Positions 15,847 through 25,133 of a stretch of 64,000 bases of DNA are shown one piece after another. Position 1 is the first letter of the stretch, and each line of letters begins with the position of its first letter. The stretch is taken from the NCBI RefSeq assembly GCF_000968685.2, contig NZ_LAKD02000001.1, positions 62,001-126,000 on the forward strand, read 5' to 3'. The notes under the pieces were generated by a model, which saw only the letters and a list, made by a program, of their open reading frames with translations, did no database searches and was not told the DNA's origin. Made by a program: the position numbers and the translations under genes. This DNA comes from Streptomyces antioxidans. Lineage in GTDB: Bacteria > Actinomycetota > Actinomycetes > Streptomycetales > Streptomycetaceae.

Positions 15847-18372
15847 ATGTTCGAGAGGTTCACCGACCGCGCGCGGCGGGTTGTCGTCCTGGCTCAGGAA
15901 GAGGCCCGGATGCTCAACCACAACTACATCGGCACCGAACACATCCTCCTGGGCCTGATCCACGAGGGTGAGGGTGTCGCCGCTAAGGCCCTGGAGAGCC
16001 TCGGGATTTCGCTCGAGGCGGTCCGCCAGCAGGTGGAGGAGATCATCGGGCAGGGCCAGCAGGCCCCGTCCGGGCACATCCCCTTCACCCCCCGTGCCAA
16101 GAAGGTCCTGGAGCTTTCGCTCCGCGAGGCCCTTCAGCTCGGCCACAACTACATCGGTACGGAGCACATCCTGCTCGGCCTGATCCGCGAGGGCGAGGGC
16201 GTCGCCGCCCAGGTCCTCGTGAAGCTGGGCGCCGATCTGAACCGGGTGCGGCAGCAGGTCATCCAGCTGCTCTCCGGCTACCAGGGCAAGGAGGCCGCCA
16301 CCGCCGGCGGCCCGGCGGAGGGCACTCCCTCCACCTCGCTCGTCCTGGACCAGTTCGGCCGCAATCTCACCCAGGCCGCCCGCGAATCCAAGCTCGACCC
16401 GGTCATCGGGCGCGAGAAGGAGATCGAGCGGGTCATGCAGGTGCTCTCGCGCCGCACCAAGAACAACCCGGTCCTCATCGGCGAGCCCGGCGTCGGCAAG
16501 ACGGCGGTCGTCGAGGGACTGGCCCAGGCCATCGTCAAGGGCGAGGTGCCCGAGACCCTCAAGGACAAGCACCTCTACACCCTGGACCTGGGCGCCCTGG
16601 TCGCCGGCTCCCGCTACCGCGGTGACTTCGAGGAGCGCCTGAAGAAGGTGCTCAAGGAGATCCGCACCCGCGGCGACATCATCCTGTTCATCGACGAGCT
16701 CCACACCCTGGTGGGTGCGGGCGCCGCCGAGGGCGCGATCGACGCCGCGAGCATCCTGAAGCCGATGCTGGCCCGGGGCGAGCTCCAGACCATCGGCGCG
16801 ACCACGCTCGACGAGTACCGCAAGTACCTGGAGAAGGACGCGGCCCTGGAGCGCCGCTTCCAGCCCATCCAGGTCGCCGAGCCGTCGCTGCCGCACACCA
16901 TCGAGATCCTCAAGGGCCTCCGGGACCGCTACGAGGCGCACCACCGCGTCTCGATCACGGACTCGGCCCTGGTCGCGGCCGCCACCCTGGCCGACCGCTA
17001 CATCTCGGACCGCTTCCTGCCGGACAAGGCGATCGACCTGATCGACGAGGCCGGTTCCCGGATGCGGATCCGCCGGATGACCGCACCGCCGGACCTGCGC
17101 GAATTCGACGAGAAGATCGCCGATGTGCGCCGGGAGAAGGAGTCCGCGATCGACTCGCAGGACTTCGAGATGGCCGCGGGCCTGCGCGACAAGGAGAAGC
17201 AGCTCCTGGCCGCCAAGGCGAAGCGGGAGAAGGAGTGGAAGGCCGGCGACATGGACGTCGTCGCCGAGGTCGACGAGGAGCTGATCGCGGAGGTCCTGGC
17301 CACGGCCACCGGCATCCCGGTCTTCAAGCTCACCGAGGAGGAGTCCTCCCGGCTGCTGCGCATGGAGGACGAGCTGCACAAGCGCGTCATCGGCCAGAAG
17401 GACGCCATCAAGGCGCTCTCCCAGGCCATCCGGCGCACGCGTGCGGGCCTCAAGGACCCCAAGCGGCCCGGTGGATCGTTCATCTTCGCGGGCCCGTCCG
17501 GTGTCGGTAAGACCGAGCTCAGCAAGACCCTCGCCGAGTTCCTGTTCGGCGATGAGGACGCGATGATCTCGCTCGACATGTCGGAGTTCAGCGAGAAGCA
17601 CACCGTCTCGCGGCTCTTCGGCTCCCCGCCCGGATACGTGGGTTACGAGGAGGGCGGCCAGCTCACCGAGAAGGTGCGCCGCAAGCCGTTCTCCGTGGTC
17701 CTCTTCGACGAGGTCGAGAAGGCCCACCCGGACATCTTCAACTCGCTGCTGCAGATCCTGGAGGACGGTCGGCTGACCGACTCCCAGGGCCGGGTCGTGG
17801 ACTTCAAGAACACGGTGATCATCATGACCACCAACCTCGGCACCCGGGACATCTCCAAGGGCTTCAACCTGGGCTTCGCCGCCCAGGGCGATGTGAAGAC
17901 CGGCTACGAGCGGATGAAGAACAAGGTCAACGAGGAGCTGAAGCAGCACTTCCGCCCCGAGTTCCTGAACCGTGTCGATGACACCGTGGTCTTCCACCAG
18001 CTCACCGAGGAAGACATCATCCAGATCGTCGACCTCATGATCACCAAGGTGGACGAGCGGCTGAAGGACCGCGACATGGGCATCGAGCTCAGTGGCGAGG
18101 CCAAGAAGCTGCTGGCCAAGCGGGGCTACGACCCGGTCCTGGGCGCCCGGCCACTGCGCCGGACGATCCAGCGCGAGGTCGAGGACGTGCTCTCGGAGAA
18201 GATCCTCTTCGGCGAGCTGCGTCCGGGCCACATCGTGGTCGTGGACACCGAGGGCGAGGGTGAGGAGAAGAAGTTCACCTTCCGCGGCGAGGAGAAGTCG
18301 GCGCTGCCGGACACCCCGCCGATCGAGTCCGCCGCCGGTGGTGCGGGCCCGAACCTCAGCAAGGAGGCGTGA
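15847..18372 (+). CDS. clpC: ATP-dependent protease ATPase subunit ClpC
   Basis: 841 residues. AAA+ unfoldase that feeds proteins to ClpP1P2. Two N-terminal Clp repeats ([20 protein letters not shown] at 1; a second around 80-150) form the adaptor-binding domain. NBD1 has the Walker A GEPGVGKT at about 212-219 and Walker B ILFIDELH; the middle domain carries a UVR-like segment ([20 protein letters not shown]); NBD2 has [16 protein letters not shown] at about 549. The C terminus is a short Ala/Gly-rich tail. The ATG at 15847 is preceded by GAGGAG; an in-frame upstream extension lacks support. Single gene followed by a strong terminator. In actinobacteria ClpC is usually essential and ClgR-activated. 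Confidence 0.97.
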   Translation: MFERFTDRARRVVVLAQEEARMLNHNYIGTEHILLGLIHEGEGVAAKALESLGISLEAVRQQVEEIIGQGQQAPSGHIPFTPRAKKVLELSLREALQLGHNYIGTEHILLGLIREGEGVAAQVLVKLGADLNRVRQQVIQLLSGYQGKEAATAGGPAEGTPSTSLVLDQFGRNLTQAARESKLDPVIGREKEIERVMQVLSRRTKNNPVLIGEPGVGKTAVVEGLAQAIVKGEVPETLKDKHLYTLDLGALVAGSRYRGDFEERLKKVLKEIRTRGDIILFIDELHTLVGAGAAEGAIDAASILKPMLARGELQTIGATTLDEYRKYLEKDAALERRFQPIQVAEPSLPHTIEILKGLRDRYEAHHRVSITDSALVAAATLADRYISDRFLPDKAIDLIDEAGSRMRIRRMTAPPDLREFDEKIADVRREKESAIDSQDFEMAAGLRDKEKQLLAAKAKREKEWKAGDMDVVAEVDEELIAEVLATATGIPVFKLTEEESSRLLRMEDELHKRVIGQKDAIKALSQAIRRTRAGLKDPKRPGGSFIFAGPSGVGKTELSKTLAEFLFGDEDAMISLDMSEFSEKHTVSRLFGSPPGYVGYEEGGQLTEKVRRKPFSVVLFDEVEKAHPDIFNSLLQILEDGRLTDSQGRVVDFKNTVIIMTTNLGTRDISKGFNLGFAAQGDVKTGYERMKNKVNEELKQHFRPEFLNRVDDTVVFHQLTEEDIIQIVDLMITKVDERLKDRDMGIELSGEAKKLLAKRGYDPVLGARPLRRTIQREVEDVLSEKILFGELRPGHIVVVDTEGEGEEKKFTFRGEEKSALPDTPPIESAAGGAGPNLSKEA

Positions 18373-18398
18373 CGCACGCGGAGGCGTCCGTTCGCCTC

Positions 18399-18443
18399 GG
18401 GGCCGCCCCGGACCGTTTCCCGGTCCGGGGCGGCCCCCTTTTT
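18399..18443 (+). terminator. Strong intrinsic terminator of clpC
   Basis: GGGGCCGCCCCGGACC (18399-18414) pairs perfectly with 18422-18437 across a 7-base loop, followed by CTTTTT. A classical intrinsic terminator. Confidence 0.92.
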
Positions 18444-18645
18444 GTGCGTACGCCGCGTAGGCGCGCTCTGAGGGGCCCTGGGACGCCCGCGGAGGGGGCA
18501 ACACCCGGTGGCCACCACGGCCCGGCCCTGAGAGCGCTGAGAGCCCTGTGACGCCCTCGGAGTCCGGACTCGCCCCCGTCCTCCGGCGTTCTCCGGGGCT
18601 CCCCTCACGCGCCCGCTGGACTCACCCAGGCCCTCCCGGTTCCCC

Positions 18646-21078
18646 TCATGCGCCCGCCACGATGACCTGGACGCCCTCCGGGACGCCGGTCACCTCCGCG
18701 TTGCGGTGGCTCAGCCGCAGGATCTCCAGCCGCGGGAAGGCGGCCAGCCAGCTCAGGTCCAGCTCCGCGCCCAGGTCATAGGCGAGCCACAGCTCGGTCA
18801 GCCGCTCGGCCACCAGGTCGTCGGTCAGCTGCTCCGGGGTGAACGCCCCGGCTATCTGGACGCAGGGGCGGCCGCCGAGCCGCCGCAGCGCCCGCAGCTC
18901 CTCCAGGTCCGACACCGGAAAGTCGAGTTCCCGCTCATCGAGATGGGCGATGATTTCCTCGGCGTAGCGGTCGGTGTCATATCGCCGCCAGGCCGCCGCG
19001 AGCTGCGCCCGCACCGCCCAGGAGGCGCGGTCCCGCAGCCGGACCAGATAGTCGATCGCGCGGTCGTCGGCTATCGAGGTGGCGGTGACGGCCAGCCGAT
19101 GGGCTTCCTCATCGGATACTCCGCTGGGATCGGGGAGCATTTCCAGCACGATAGGCCCGATCCAGCCCAGTGCCCGGGCCCCTTCCAGCGAGGTCGGGCG
19201 CACCAGATCACGGGTATAGCGATGCACCCGGGAACGCACCTCGGGGTCCAGCTCCGTCGCGTGTTCCAGACATGCGACCGCCAGGAGTTTGCGATGGCGG
19301 GCATGGACCGGGCGGGCGTCTTTACGGGCCGCCAGCAGCCCCTCCAGGAGGTAGGCGCATTCATCGGGACGGGCGAGGGAGACGGACATTCTGATCACTT
19401 CTTCCCAGTCGTCCAGGTGTGCGTGGTCGATCAGGAAGTCAAAATCGTGCCGTTCGACGACCGCTCGTGCGCTGAGATAGTCCTGGAAGGTTCGGTGCAC
19501 GAAATCGACCGAACCGGGTGTGGGCTCGCGCAATAGACCGGTTCGGTTGAGCAGATGGCGGTAGATCTCCTCCGGCCCGCCCTGTCGCGCCGCGTGCGGA
19601 ATGGCCGGGATGTGCCGGCCCAGCGTCTCAAGGGCGGTGGGCCGGTCCATTTCGGACCGGCCGTTGACGAGCATCCAGTGCGCCAGCTTCTGCAGCAGCT
19701 GGATCTTCGGTTCCTGGGGGAGGTCGATTCCATCCGGCGGCAGCATGGCGCGCTCGCGGTCGCGCCGTTCCAGGAGCATGGAAAGGGCCGCGTCATAGAG
19801 GGCTTTCCGGCCGCGCGGCAGATAGCCGCGGCGGTCCCGGTGCAGTGCGCACAGCAGACCGCACATCAGTGGATTGGTGGCCAGCCGCCCGAGGTCCCGG
19901 GTAATCCTTACGGCGTCCAGCAGCGTTTCCTCGTAACCGCTGAGCCGGTCCAGATCGGCCCGGTCGGTGATGTCCTGGCGGGCCGCCGCGTGCCAGCGGC
20001 GGATGAAGGCGGTGACGCCCTCGCGGCTGAGCGGGGAGAGTTTCAGCTCGGTGAAGCGCTCGGCGGCGAGCCAGTTCTCCCGTACGGCCGAGGGGCGCGA
20101 GGTGACCAGCCAGACATTTCCCGGATAGCGCGCGGGAAGTTCGCGCAGTGCCTCGCGCAGCCGCTCCCGCTCCTCCTCCGGGGCCTCGTCCACGCCGTCC
20201 ACGAGCAGCAGCCCGCGCCCGCGCGACAGCACCCGTTCGGCCCAACCCGGCGGCTGTGCGACGGCGTGGGGATAGCGGACGGCGGAGAGGAAGGCGTCCG
20301 GCTCAGGGAAGCCGTCGCGGCGGAACCGGCGCACGGGGAGCACGAACGGCACCCGCCCGCGCAGCCCCTCCAGCGGGGCCGGGAGGTCGCCGCGCGCCAC
20401 GGACACCGCGAGCCGCTGCACCAGCGTGGTCTTGCCCGACCCGGCCACGCCCCACAGCAGCACCCGGGTGCGCCCGGCGAGGGCCTGCTCGGCGGGGGCG
20501 CTGGGGCCGCCCCCGTCGGTCTCGGTCTCCAGGCTGAGATAGGCGGCGTCCAGCGGCCAGCTGTCGGGGGAGTGGGCCAGATCGATGCCGTAGATCGTCA
20601 GATGGTCGTGGGCGGCCACGATGTCGCGGGCGTAGCGCTCCTCGAACCCCGCGTCCTCGGCGGCCGCGACGAAGGGGGAGCGGCGGACGAGGAACCGCAG
20701 CAGATGCCCGCAGACGGCCTCCCGCAGCGCGGCGTGCGTCCGGGCGTCGGCCGCGTCCAGCCCCTCGTCGGCGTCGGGGGCGGCGATGGCGAGGTGCCGG
20801 GCGAAGGCTTCGGGGCCGAGCCGGACGGCCCGCAGATCGTCCAGGTCGACGGTGCCGAGGGCGTGGAGGGTACGGGCGAGCGCGTCGGTCAGCTCGGGCC
20901 GCGCCCCACGCAGCTCCTCTTGGACATACGCTTCGGCGATCCGGGGCAGGTCCCGCTCGGTGAGCGTGCGGTGGTCGCCCTGGAAGGCGACGAGGGAGGC
21001 GATGCGGACGGGCCGGTCCACCGGCCCGTCGGCGACGAAGAGTTCCTGGACCAGTGTGGCTACGGCTGCGGGATCCAT
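18646..21078 (-). CDS. NACHT-domain STAND NTPase (NLR-like protein)
   Basis: 810 residues. An N-terminal helical region (about 1-195) precedes a NACHT domain: Walker A VLLWGVAGSGKTTLVQRL (about 206-222), Walker B LLLVDGVDEAP (290-300), sensor VWLVTSRPS (322-330), and a winged-helix region with ATNPLMCGLLCALH. The C-terminal 250 residues are helical repeats ending in leucine-rich-like segments (LAAFPRLEILRLSH). This build matches bacterial NLR-like proteins, some of which protect against phages by oligomerising on detecting a phage protein; regulatory roles are also known for other STANDs. No separate effector domain is obvious at the N terminus. The gene is alone between clpC and an HxlR/MFS pair, in an accessory block. 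Start ATG 21078. Confidence 0.88.
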   Translation of the reverse strand: MDPAAVATLVQELFVADGPVDRPVRIASLVAFQGDHRTLTERDLPRIAEAYVQEELRGARPELTDALARTLHALGTVDLDDLRAVRLGPEAFARHLAIAAPDADEGLDAADARTHAALREAVCGHLLRFLVRRSPFVAAAEDAGFEERYARDIVAAHDHLTIYGIDLAHSPDSWPLDAAYLSLETETDGGGPSAPAEQALAGRTRVLLWGVAGSGKTTLVQRLAVSVARGDLPAPLEGLRGRVPFVLPVRRFRRDGFPEPDAFLSAVRYPHAVAQPPGWAERVLSRGRGLLLVDGVDEAPEEERERLREALRELPARYPGNVWLVTSRPSAVRENWLAAERFTELKLSPLSREGVTAFIRRWHAAARQDITDRADLDRLSGYEETLLDAVRITRDLGRLATNPLMCGLLCALHRDRRGYLPRGRKALYDAALSMLLERRDRERAMLPPDGIDLPQEPKIQLLQKLAHWMLVNGRSEMDRPTALETLGRHIPAIPHAARQGGPEEIYRHLLNRTGLLREPTPGSVDFVHRTFQDYLSARAVVERHDFDFLIDHAHLDDWEEVIRMSVSLARPDECAYLLEGLLAARKDARPVHARHRKLLAVACLEHATELDPEVRSRVHRYTRDLVRPTSLEGARALGWIGPIVLEMLPDPSGVSDEEAHRLAVTATSIADDRAIDYLVRLRDRASWAVRAQLAAAWRRYDTDRYAEEIIAHLDERELDFPVSDLEELRALRRLGGRPCVQIAGAFTPEQLTDDLVAERLTELWLAYDLGAELDLSWLAAFPRLEILRLSHRNAEVTGVPEGVQVIVAGA

Positions 21079-21219
21079 GAGGCCCCGTCCCCCCGGTGAC
21101 TGTTGTCCGTCGTATGTCCGTCATAGCGAAGAAGCCACCAGGGTAGGCACGGTCGGTGCCGGATGGGTGGGGGTTCGGCGTGGGTTCCGGGGGCGGCCGG
21201 TGGCACGGGGCGGGTGCGT

Positions 21220-21573
21220 TCAGCCCATGTCCCGGTTTTCGCCGGGCCGGTTGTCGCGGTACCAGCGGCCCCAGCTGTCCAGGAGGTCCGTGATCCGTTC
21301 CAGGCTGCGGCCCGTGTCGGTGAGCGCGTACTCGACCCGGGGCGGCACTTCCGCGTGGACCGTGCGGCTGATCAGCCCGTCGGCCTCCAACTCGCGCAAC
21401 TGGCGGGTCAGCATCCGCTGGGTGACCCCGGGCAGGGTGCGTCGGAGTTCGCCGAAGCGGTGGGTGCCGAGGAAGAGTTTCCTGATGATGGCGAGCTTCC
21501 AACGGCCGCCGAGAACCTCCATGGCGATCTCGACCGCGCACTGGTCCTGGGTCTCATCGAGGTTGCCGCGCAT
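21220..21573 (-). CDS. HxlR-family winged-helix regulator
   Basis: 117 residues. CAVEIAMEVLGGRWKLAIIR is the hallmark HxlR start (with the single N-terminal Cys), then KLFLGTHRFGELRRTLPGVTQ and MLTRQLRELEADGLISR, and the wing with VEYALTDTGRSL. HxlR proteins bind DNA as dimers and often respond to reactive aldehydes, quinones or drugs. It is divergent from the MFS exporter at 21657, with an inverted repeat (GTGGGT...ACCCAC) inside that gene's promoter, so it probably represses the exporter. Start ATG 21573. Confidence 0.92.
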   Translation of the reverse strand: MRGNLDETQDQCAVEIAMEVLGGRWKLAIIRKLFLGTHRFGELRRTLPGVTQRMLTRQLRELEADGLISRTVHAEVPPRVEYALTDTGRSLERITDLLDSWGRWYRDNRPGENRDMG

Positions 21574-21620
21574 CCGGCAACGGTATCCAGAGTGGTACTA
21601 CGGCACAAAAAAGACCGTAC

Positions 21621-21650
21621 TTGTGGGTGGTTGAGGTACCCACTGATAGT
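21621..21650 (+). promoter_or_regulatory. Promoter with embedded operator for the MFS exporter gene
   Basis: TTGTGG (21621-21626), an 18-base spacer and GATAGT (21645-21650) lie 6 bases before the ATG at 21657, implying a leaderless mRNA. The inverted repeat GTGGGT (21623-21628)/ACCCAC (21638-21643) fills the spacer, a good place for HxlR repression. Confidence 0.55.
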
Positions 21651-21656
21651 GCGGCC

Positions 21657-23216
21657 ATGGAGCTTACGACCTCGAAGCGCGCGAGGACGGCGGAGCCAGC
21701 CAGCGCACCCCGGCGGTGGGCCGTGCTGGCGGTGCTGTGCCCGAGCCTGCTGCTGACCGGGATCGATCTGACCGTGACGCACGCGGCGGTGCCAAGCCTG
21801 ACCAGGGAGCTGCACCCGAGCGGGGTACGGCTGCTGTGGATCGTGGACGTCTACTCCTTGACGGTCGCCGCGCTGTTGGTCACCTGCGGAACGCTGGGTG
21901 ATCGAATCGGCCGTAAGCGGCTGGTGCTGTCCGGGTTCGCGCTGTTCGGGCTGGCCTCGACGGGTGCCGCGTTCGCCCAGACCTCCGGGCAGCTCATCGC
22001 CGCCCGCGCGCTGCTCGGCGCGGGCACCGCCATGATCATGTCTTCGACGGCGGCGATCATCCGCGTCGTCTTCCCCGACCGCCGGGAGCGGACCATCGCC
22101 ATCGGCCTCTGGACCGCCGCGCACAGCGTCGGCGCGGCGGTCGGGCCCCTGGTGGGAGGGGCGCTGCTGCAGCGCTGGTGGTGGGGGTCGGTCTTCCTGC
22201 TCAACGTGCCGGTCGTCGCGGTGATCCTGGTGGCCGGTGCCCGGCTGATCCCCGAGTCGCGGAACCCCACGCCACGCCCCTGGGACCTGCCGGGGGTCGC
22301 GCTCTCGGCGGTGGGCCTCACGGCCGTCGTCTACGCGCTCAAGCAGGCGGGCGCGGAAGTGGGCGGCGGCGCGTCCGACATGGCCGTCACCGTGGTCGTG
22401 GGCGCGGTCGGGGTGGTGCTGCTGGCCGTTTTCGTACGGCGGCAGCGACGATCGCCGCAACCGCTCCTGGACTTCGCGCTGTTCGTGGACCGCCGCTTCA
22501 CGACGGCGACCCTCTGTGTGCTCGGCTGCTTCGGCTGCTATGCGGCGATGCTGTTCTTCCTGACCCAGTGGTTCCAGCTCATCGACGGCGCGTCGCCGCT
22601 GCGCGCCGGGCTCGCGCTGCTGCCCCTGGCCGCCGCCAACGCGGCGGGCGCGGTGGTCGCTCCCTCGATGGCGCGCCGCTGGGGCGACCGCTGGGCGATG
22701 ACCGGTGCGCTCGCGGGGTTCTCCGGTGCGCTGTTCCTCCTGTGCGCCGGCGGTGGCCCCGCGCGGTACGGAGTGGCAGTGGCCGTGATGCTCGCGTCGG
22801 GCGTCGGGGCGGGGGTGGTCATGACCTTGGCTTCCGACGCGATCATGGCCTCGGCCGATCCGGACCGGGCCGGGGAGGCCGCCGCGATCCAGGAGATCTC
22901 CTTCGAACTCGGCGCGGGCCTGGGCATCGCCGCCCTCGGTACCGTTCTCACCGCGACCTACCGCGCCGTACTGCCGTCCTCCATGCCCGGGATACCCACC
23001 GCGGACCGCCGGGCCGCCGGCGAGTCGATCGGCGCGGCGAACGCGATCGCGGACCGTTTGGCCCCGTCAACCTCCGCCCTGCTGCGGGCAACCGCCCGGC
23101 ACGCCTACGATCGCGGCTTCACCGTGGCGGTGCTCTCGGCGGCGGTGGTCCTCGCGGCGACGGCCACCCTGGCCGCCCTGCTGCTGCGGTCACCTCGGCG
23201 GCATGGTCAACGTTGA
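21657..23216 (+). CDS. MFS drug exporter, DHA2 (EmrB/QacA) family
   Basis: 519 residues with about 14 hydrophobic segments, the size of 14-TMS proton-driven drug exporters. TM1 ends with LTGIDLTVTHAAVPSL (the family's acidic motif D1 region), loop 2-3 has GDRIGRKRLVLSG (MFS motif A), TM4-5 has the R-A-L-L-G-AG run, and the motif C region shows HSVGAAVGPLVGGALL. The start at ATG 21657 follows a -10 element closely. A divergent HxlR repressor gene and an inverted repeat in the promoter suggest induction by a toxic substrate. The substrate is not predictable; QacA-type cations or an aromatic metabolite are possible. Confidence 0.9.
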   Translation: MELTTSKRARTAEPASAPRRWAVLAVLCPSLLLTGIDLTVTHAAVPSLTRELHPSGVRLLWIVDVYSLTVAALLVTCGTLGDRIGRKRLVLSGFALFGLASTGAAFAQTSGQLIAARALLGAGTAMIMSSTAAIIRVVFPDRRERTIAIGLWTAAHSVGAAVGPLVGGALLQRWWWGSVFLLNVPVVAVILVAGARLIPESRNPTPRPWDLPGVALSAVGLTAVVYALKQAGAEVGGGASDMAVTVVVGAVGVVLLAVFVRRQRRSPQPLLDFALFVDRRFTTATLCVLGCFGCYAAMLFFLTQWFQLIDGASPLRAGLALLPLAAANAAGAVVAPSMARRWGDRWAMTGALAGFSGALFLLCAGGGPARYGVAVAVMLASGVGAGVVMTLASDAIMASADPDRAGEAAAIQEISFELGAGLGIAALGTVLTATYRAVLPSSMPGIPTADRRAAGESIGAANAIADRLAPSTSALLRATARHAYDRGFTVAVLSAAVVLAATATLAALLLRSPRRHGQR

Positions 23217-23217
23217 G

Positions 23218-23493
23218 CTACTGGTCCGGCTCCTCCTCCGCGAAGAGCTCGTCGGCGGTGGAGACGGTGATGGCCCGGTCGAACCAGCGGTCGAGGATAC
23301 TGAGGTCGGTACAGTTGGCGATGCGGTCGCGTGTCTCGTCCGAGGTGGGAATCCCCCTGGCTTTCAGGACGCGCAGCACGATCTTCGCGCGCACCTCTGC
23401 TCTTGCCTCGGCTCTTCCTGCGGCCTTGCCCTTGAGGAAGGTCTCCTCGATCAAAGTTCCCCGACCGGGGAAGTAGCTACCTACTACGGCCAT
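23218..23493 (-). pseudogene. Partial copy of the neighbouring PD-(D/E)XK-like gene (C-terminal part)
   Basis: 91 codons starting MAVVGSYFPGRGTLIEETF. It repeats the last 75 or so residues of the gene at 23501-24439: RGTLIEETFLKGKA, then RGIP, a C-T-D-L cluster and TVSTADELF occur in both. It differs by an insertion of about ten residues (AGRAEARAEVRAKIVL). The ATG is 7 bases after the stop of the longer gene with an AGGA element, so it may still be translated. It is most likely a leftover of a tandem duplication whose N-terminal, catalytic part was lost. The reading frame is intact, so a function as a small partner protein is not excluded. Confidence 0.7.
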
Positions 23494-23745
23494 GGCGTCC
23501 TCAGTCGTTCTCTGTGAAGAGCTCGTCGGCGGTGGAGACGGTGAGGGCGCGGTCGAGCCAGCAGTCCAGGGTGTCGAGGTCGGTGCAGTTGGTGATGCGG
23601 TCTCGGGTCTCCGCTGGGGTCGGGATCCCCCGCTTCTCCAGGACGCGCAGCACGCCCCGGGCTTCGCCCTCTGCCTTCCCCTTGAGGAAGGTCTCCTCGA
23701 TGAGGGTGCCACGGCCGGGGAAGTAGGTACCCACGCTCATCTCGT
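23238..23745. repeat. Imperfect direct repeat of about 230-250 bp
   Basis: The segment near 23238-23490 is clearly similar by eye to that near 23516-23745 (long identical stretches such as GAAGAGCTCGTCGGCGGTGG). It reflects duplication of the 3' end of the PD-(D/E)XK-like gene. Confidence 0.75.
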
Positions 23746-24439
23746 TCCTCCAGGTGATTCCCGCTGGGGTAGTACTCCCCAGACCGATCTCCAGCAATTC
23801 TGTGTAGTAGCGGACAGAGTCCGGGTCGCCCGTTCCCATGGCACGAGCCAGGGCCTTCAGTATGGCCGGGGCATCCTGGTGGCTGCCATGTGTCAGGGCC
23901 GAGAAGGTCGCCAGGGTCAGGTCCTGGGCGGCCTCGTCGGGGTCGAGGATCACCGGAACGTTCCCGGGGCCCAGGACCAGTGGGTGTACGGACAGTGCCG
24001 TCCAGTCGTCCAGGCCCACTCGGAAGGGGCCGGTCGCCCACTCGGCGGTTGCCTTGTCCTGGCAGACTACGAGCAGCAGAGCACGTTGTTTGTATTTCGC
24101 CGCCAGATACGACACGTAGTACGCCCAGTTGACTGCCTTGTCGGGGTCGCAGCGCCCTTGGGCCTCGATCGCCAGGAGGAAGTCGTCGCCGTCGAACGGC
24201 TTGACGCGCAGCACGCTGTCCACGCGACGTTCCAGCGGGCGGATCTCCGTGGCGTCCGGGGTGAGTACTTCGACTGCCGCATTCTCGGGCGGCGACAGAT
24301 CCAGGATGCGGAACACCGGAGCGAGTAACTCCGGTCGTTCTTGAAAGATGCGATGTGCGGCCTCATGCCGCGAACTGACCATGTGGGTGAACGTAGGGCC
24401 GTCGAAGCCGTGTGCACGGGGCAAATGATCGTTGATCAC
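23501..24439 (-). CDS. PD-(D/E)XK-superfamily-like protein of an expanded Streptomyces family
   Basis: 312 residues from GTG 24439. The family's usual start, MVSSRHEAAHRIFQERPEL, is at residue 20 (ATG 24382), so the real start may be there. The core has IRPLERRVDSVLRV, DGDDFLLAIEAQGR (D...E-x-Q, as in Rpn/YhgA-like nucleases) and KAVNWAYYVSYLAAKYK with LLLVVCQDKATAEWA, a PD-(D/E)XK-like fold. The C-terminal third is charged and helical (EETFLKGKAEGEARGVLRV). Streptomyces genomes carry many copies; a function is not established, though nuclease activity is possible. Followed by a truncated tandem copy of its own 3' end and lying next to a WhiJ-type regulator trio. Confidence 0.75.
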   Translation of the reverse strand: MINDHLPRAHGFDGPTFTHMVSSRHEAAHRIFQERPELLAPVFRILDLSPPENAAVEVLTPDATEIRPLERRVDSVLRVKPFDGDDFLLAIEAQGRCDPDKAVNWAYYVSYLAAKYKQRALLLVVCQDKATAEWATGPFRVGLDDWTALSVHPLVLGPGNVPVILDPDEAAQDLTLATFSALTHGSHQDAPAILKALARAMGTGDPDSVRYYTELLEIGLGSTTPAGITWRNEMSVGTYFPGRGTLIEETFLKGKAEGEARGVLRVLEKRGIPTPAETRDRITNCTDLDTLDCWLDRALTVSTADELFTEND

Positions 24440-24467
24440 CCGATTGGGGGAAACAGCCCGTGTGAGG

Positions 24468-24980
24468 TCAGGCGGCGATCTCGTAGGCGCGCTGCTGCGG
24501 GGTGAGCTCGAACCAGAGGAGCTTGCCGCTGATGCCGAAGAGGTCGTCGGCGAGGGGATAGCCGCCCCAGTTGTCGGCGCACAGCCGGACGATGAGCAGG
24601 CCCCGGCCGGAGGTGGCGTCCAGATTGGCGGCGGCCTCGGTGAGGGCGGTGAAGCGGTCGAGGCGGCTGGGCGGGGCGTCGAAGGGTGCGGGGATGGTGG
24701 GGTTGGTGTCCCAGATGCTGACGCGGAGGCGGCTTTCGCAGAGGTGGCGGATGCGGAGTTGGGCGGGGCCGTCGGAGTGGCGGACGGCGTTGGTGACCAG
24801 CTCGCAGGTCAGGAGTTCCGCCGTGTCGGTCAGCTCGGCCATGCCGTGGGAGGCGAGGACCGCCCGGAGGGTGGCGCGTGAGATGCGTGCGGCCCGTGGG
24901 TCGTTGGGCAGGCGGAGGGAGTACGTCCAGGGGTCCCCGGGCGGTCCTGCGGTCGGCTCCTGTGGCGCTACGGTTGCCAT
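24468..24980 (-). CDS. ATP-binding (HATPase_c_2, RsbW-like) regulator
   Basis: 170 residues from ATG 24980, chosen because GGGAG lies 7 bases upstream; a start 14 codons further up is also open. It is a single GHKL ATPase domain: AELLTCELVTNAVRHSD (N box), VSIWDTNPTIPAP (G1 box) and ATSGRGLLIVRLCADNWG (G2 box). Such proteins in Streptomyces are anti-sigma factor or serine kinase-like. They are very often beside WhiJ-type helix-turn-helix proteins and DUF397 proteins, as here (25134 and 25998, divergent). The kinase target is unknown. Confidence 0.87.
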   Translation of the reverse strand: MATVAPQEPTAGPPGDPWTYSLRLPNDPRAARISRATLRAVLASHGMAELTDTAELLTCELVTNAVRHSDGPAQLRIRHLCESRLRVSIWDTNPTIPAPFDAPPSRLDRFTALTEAAANLDATSGRGLLIVRLCADNWGGYPLADDLFGISGKLLWFELTPQQRAYEIAA

Positions 24981-25133
24981 GCGGGTCTCCCTCGGCTGGT
25001 CAAGTTGAGTGGCTTGGGTCACACCATACGGCGCTCGCTGTAATGTCTTCCATTGAAGTTGGGGAAGTCATTCCAAGTTGACTCGTGTGGGTGACATTCG
25101 CGCAGTGTGGGCATACCGAGGAGGAGACGGCCG

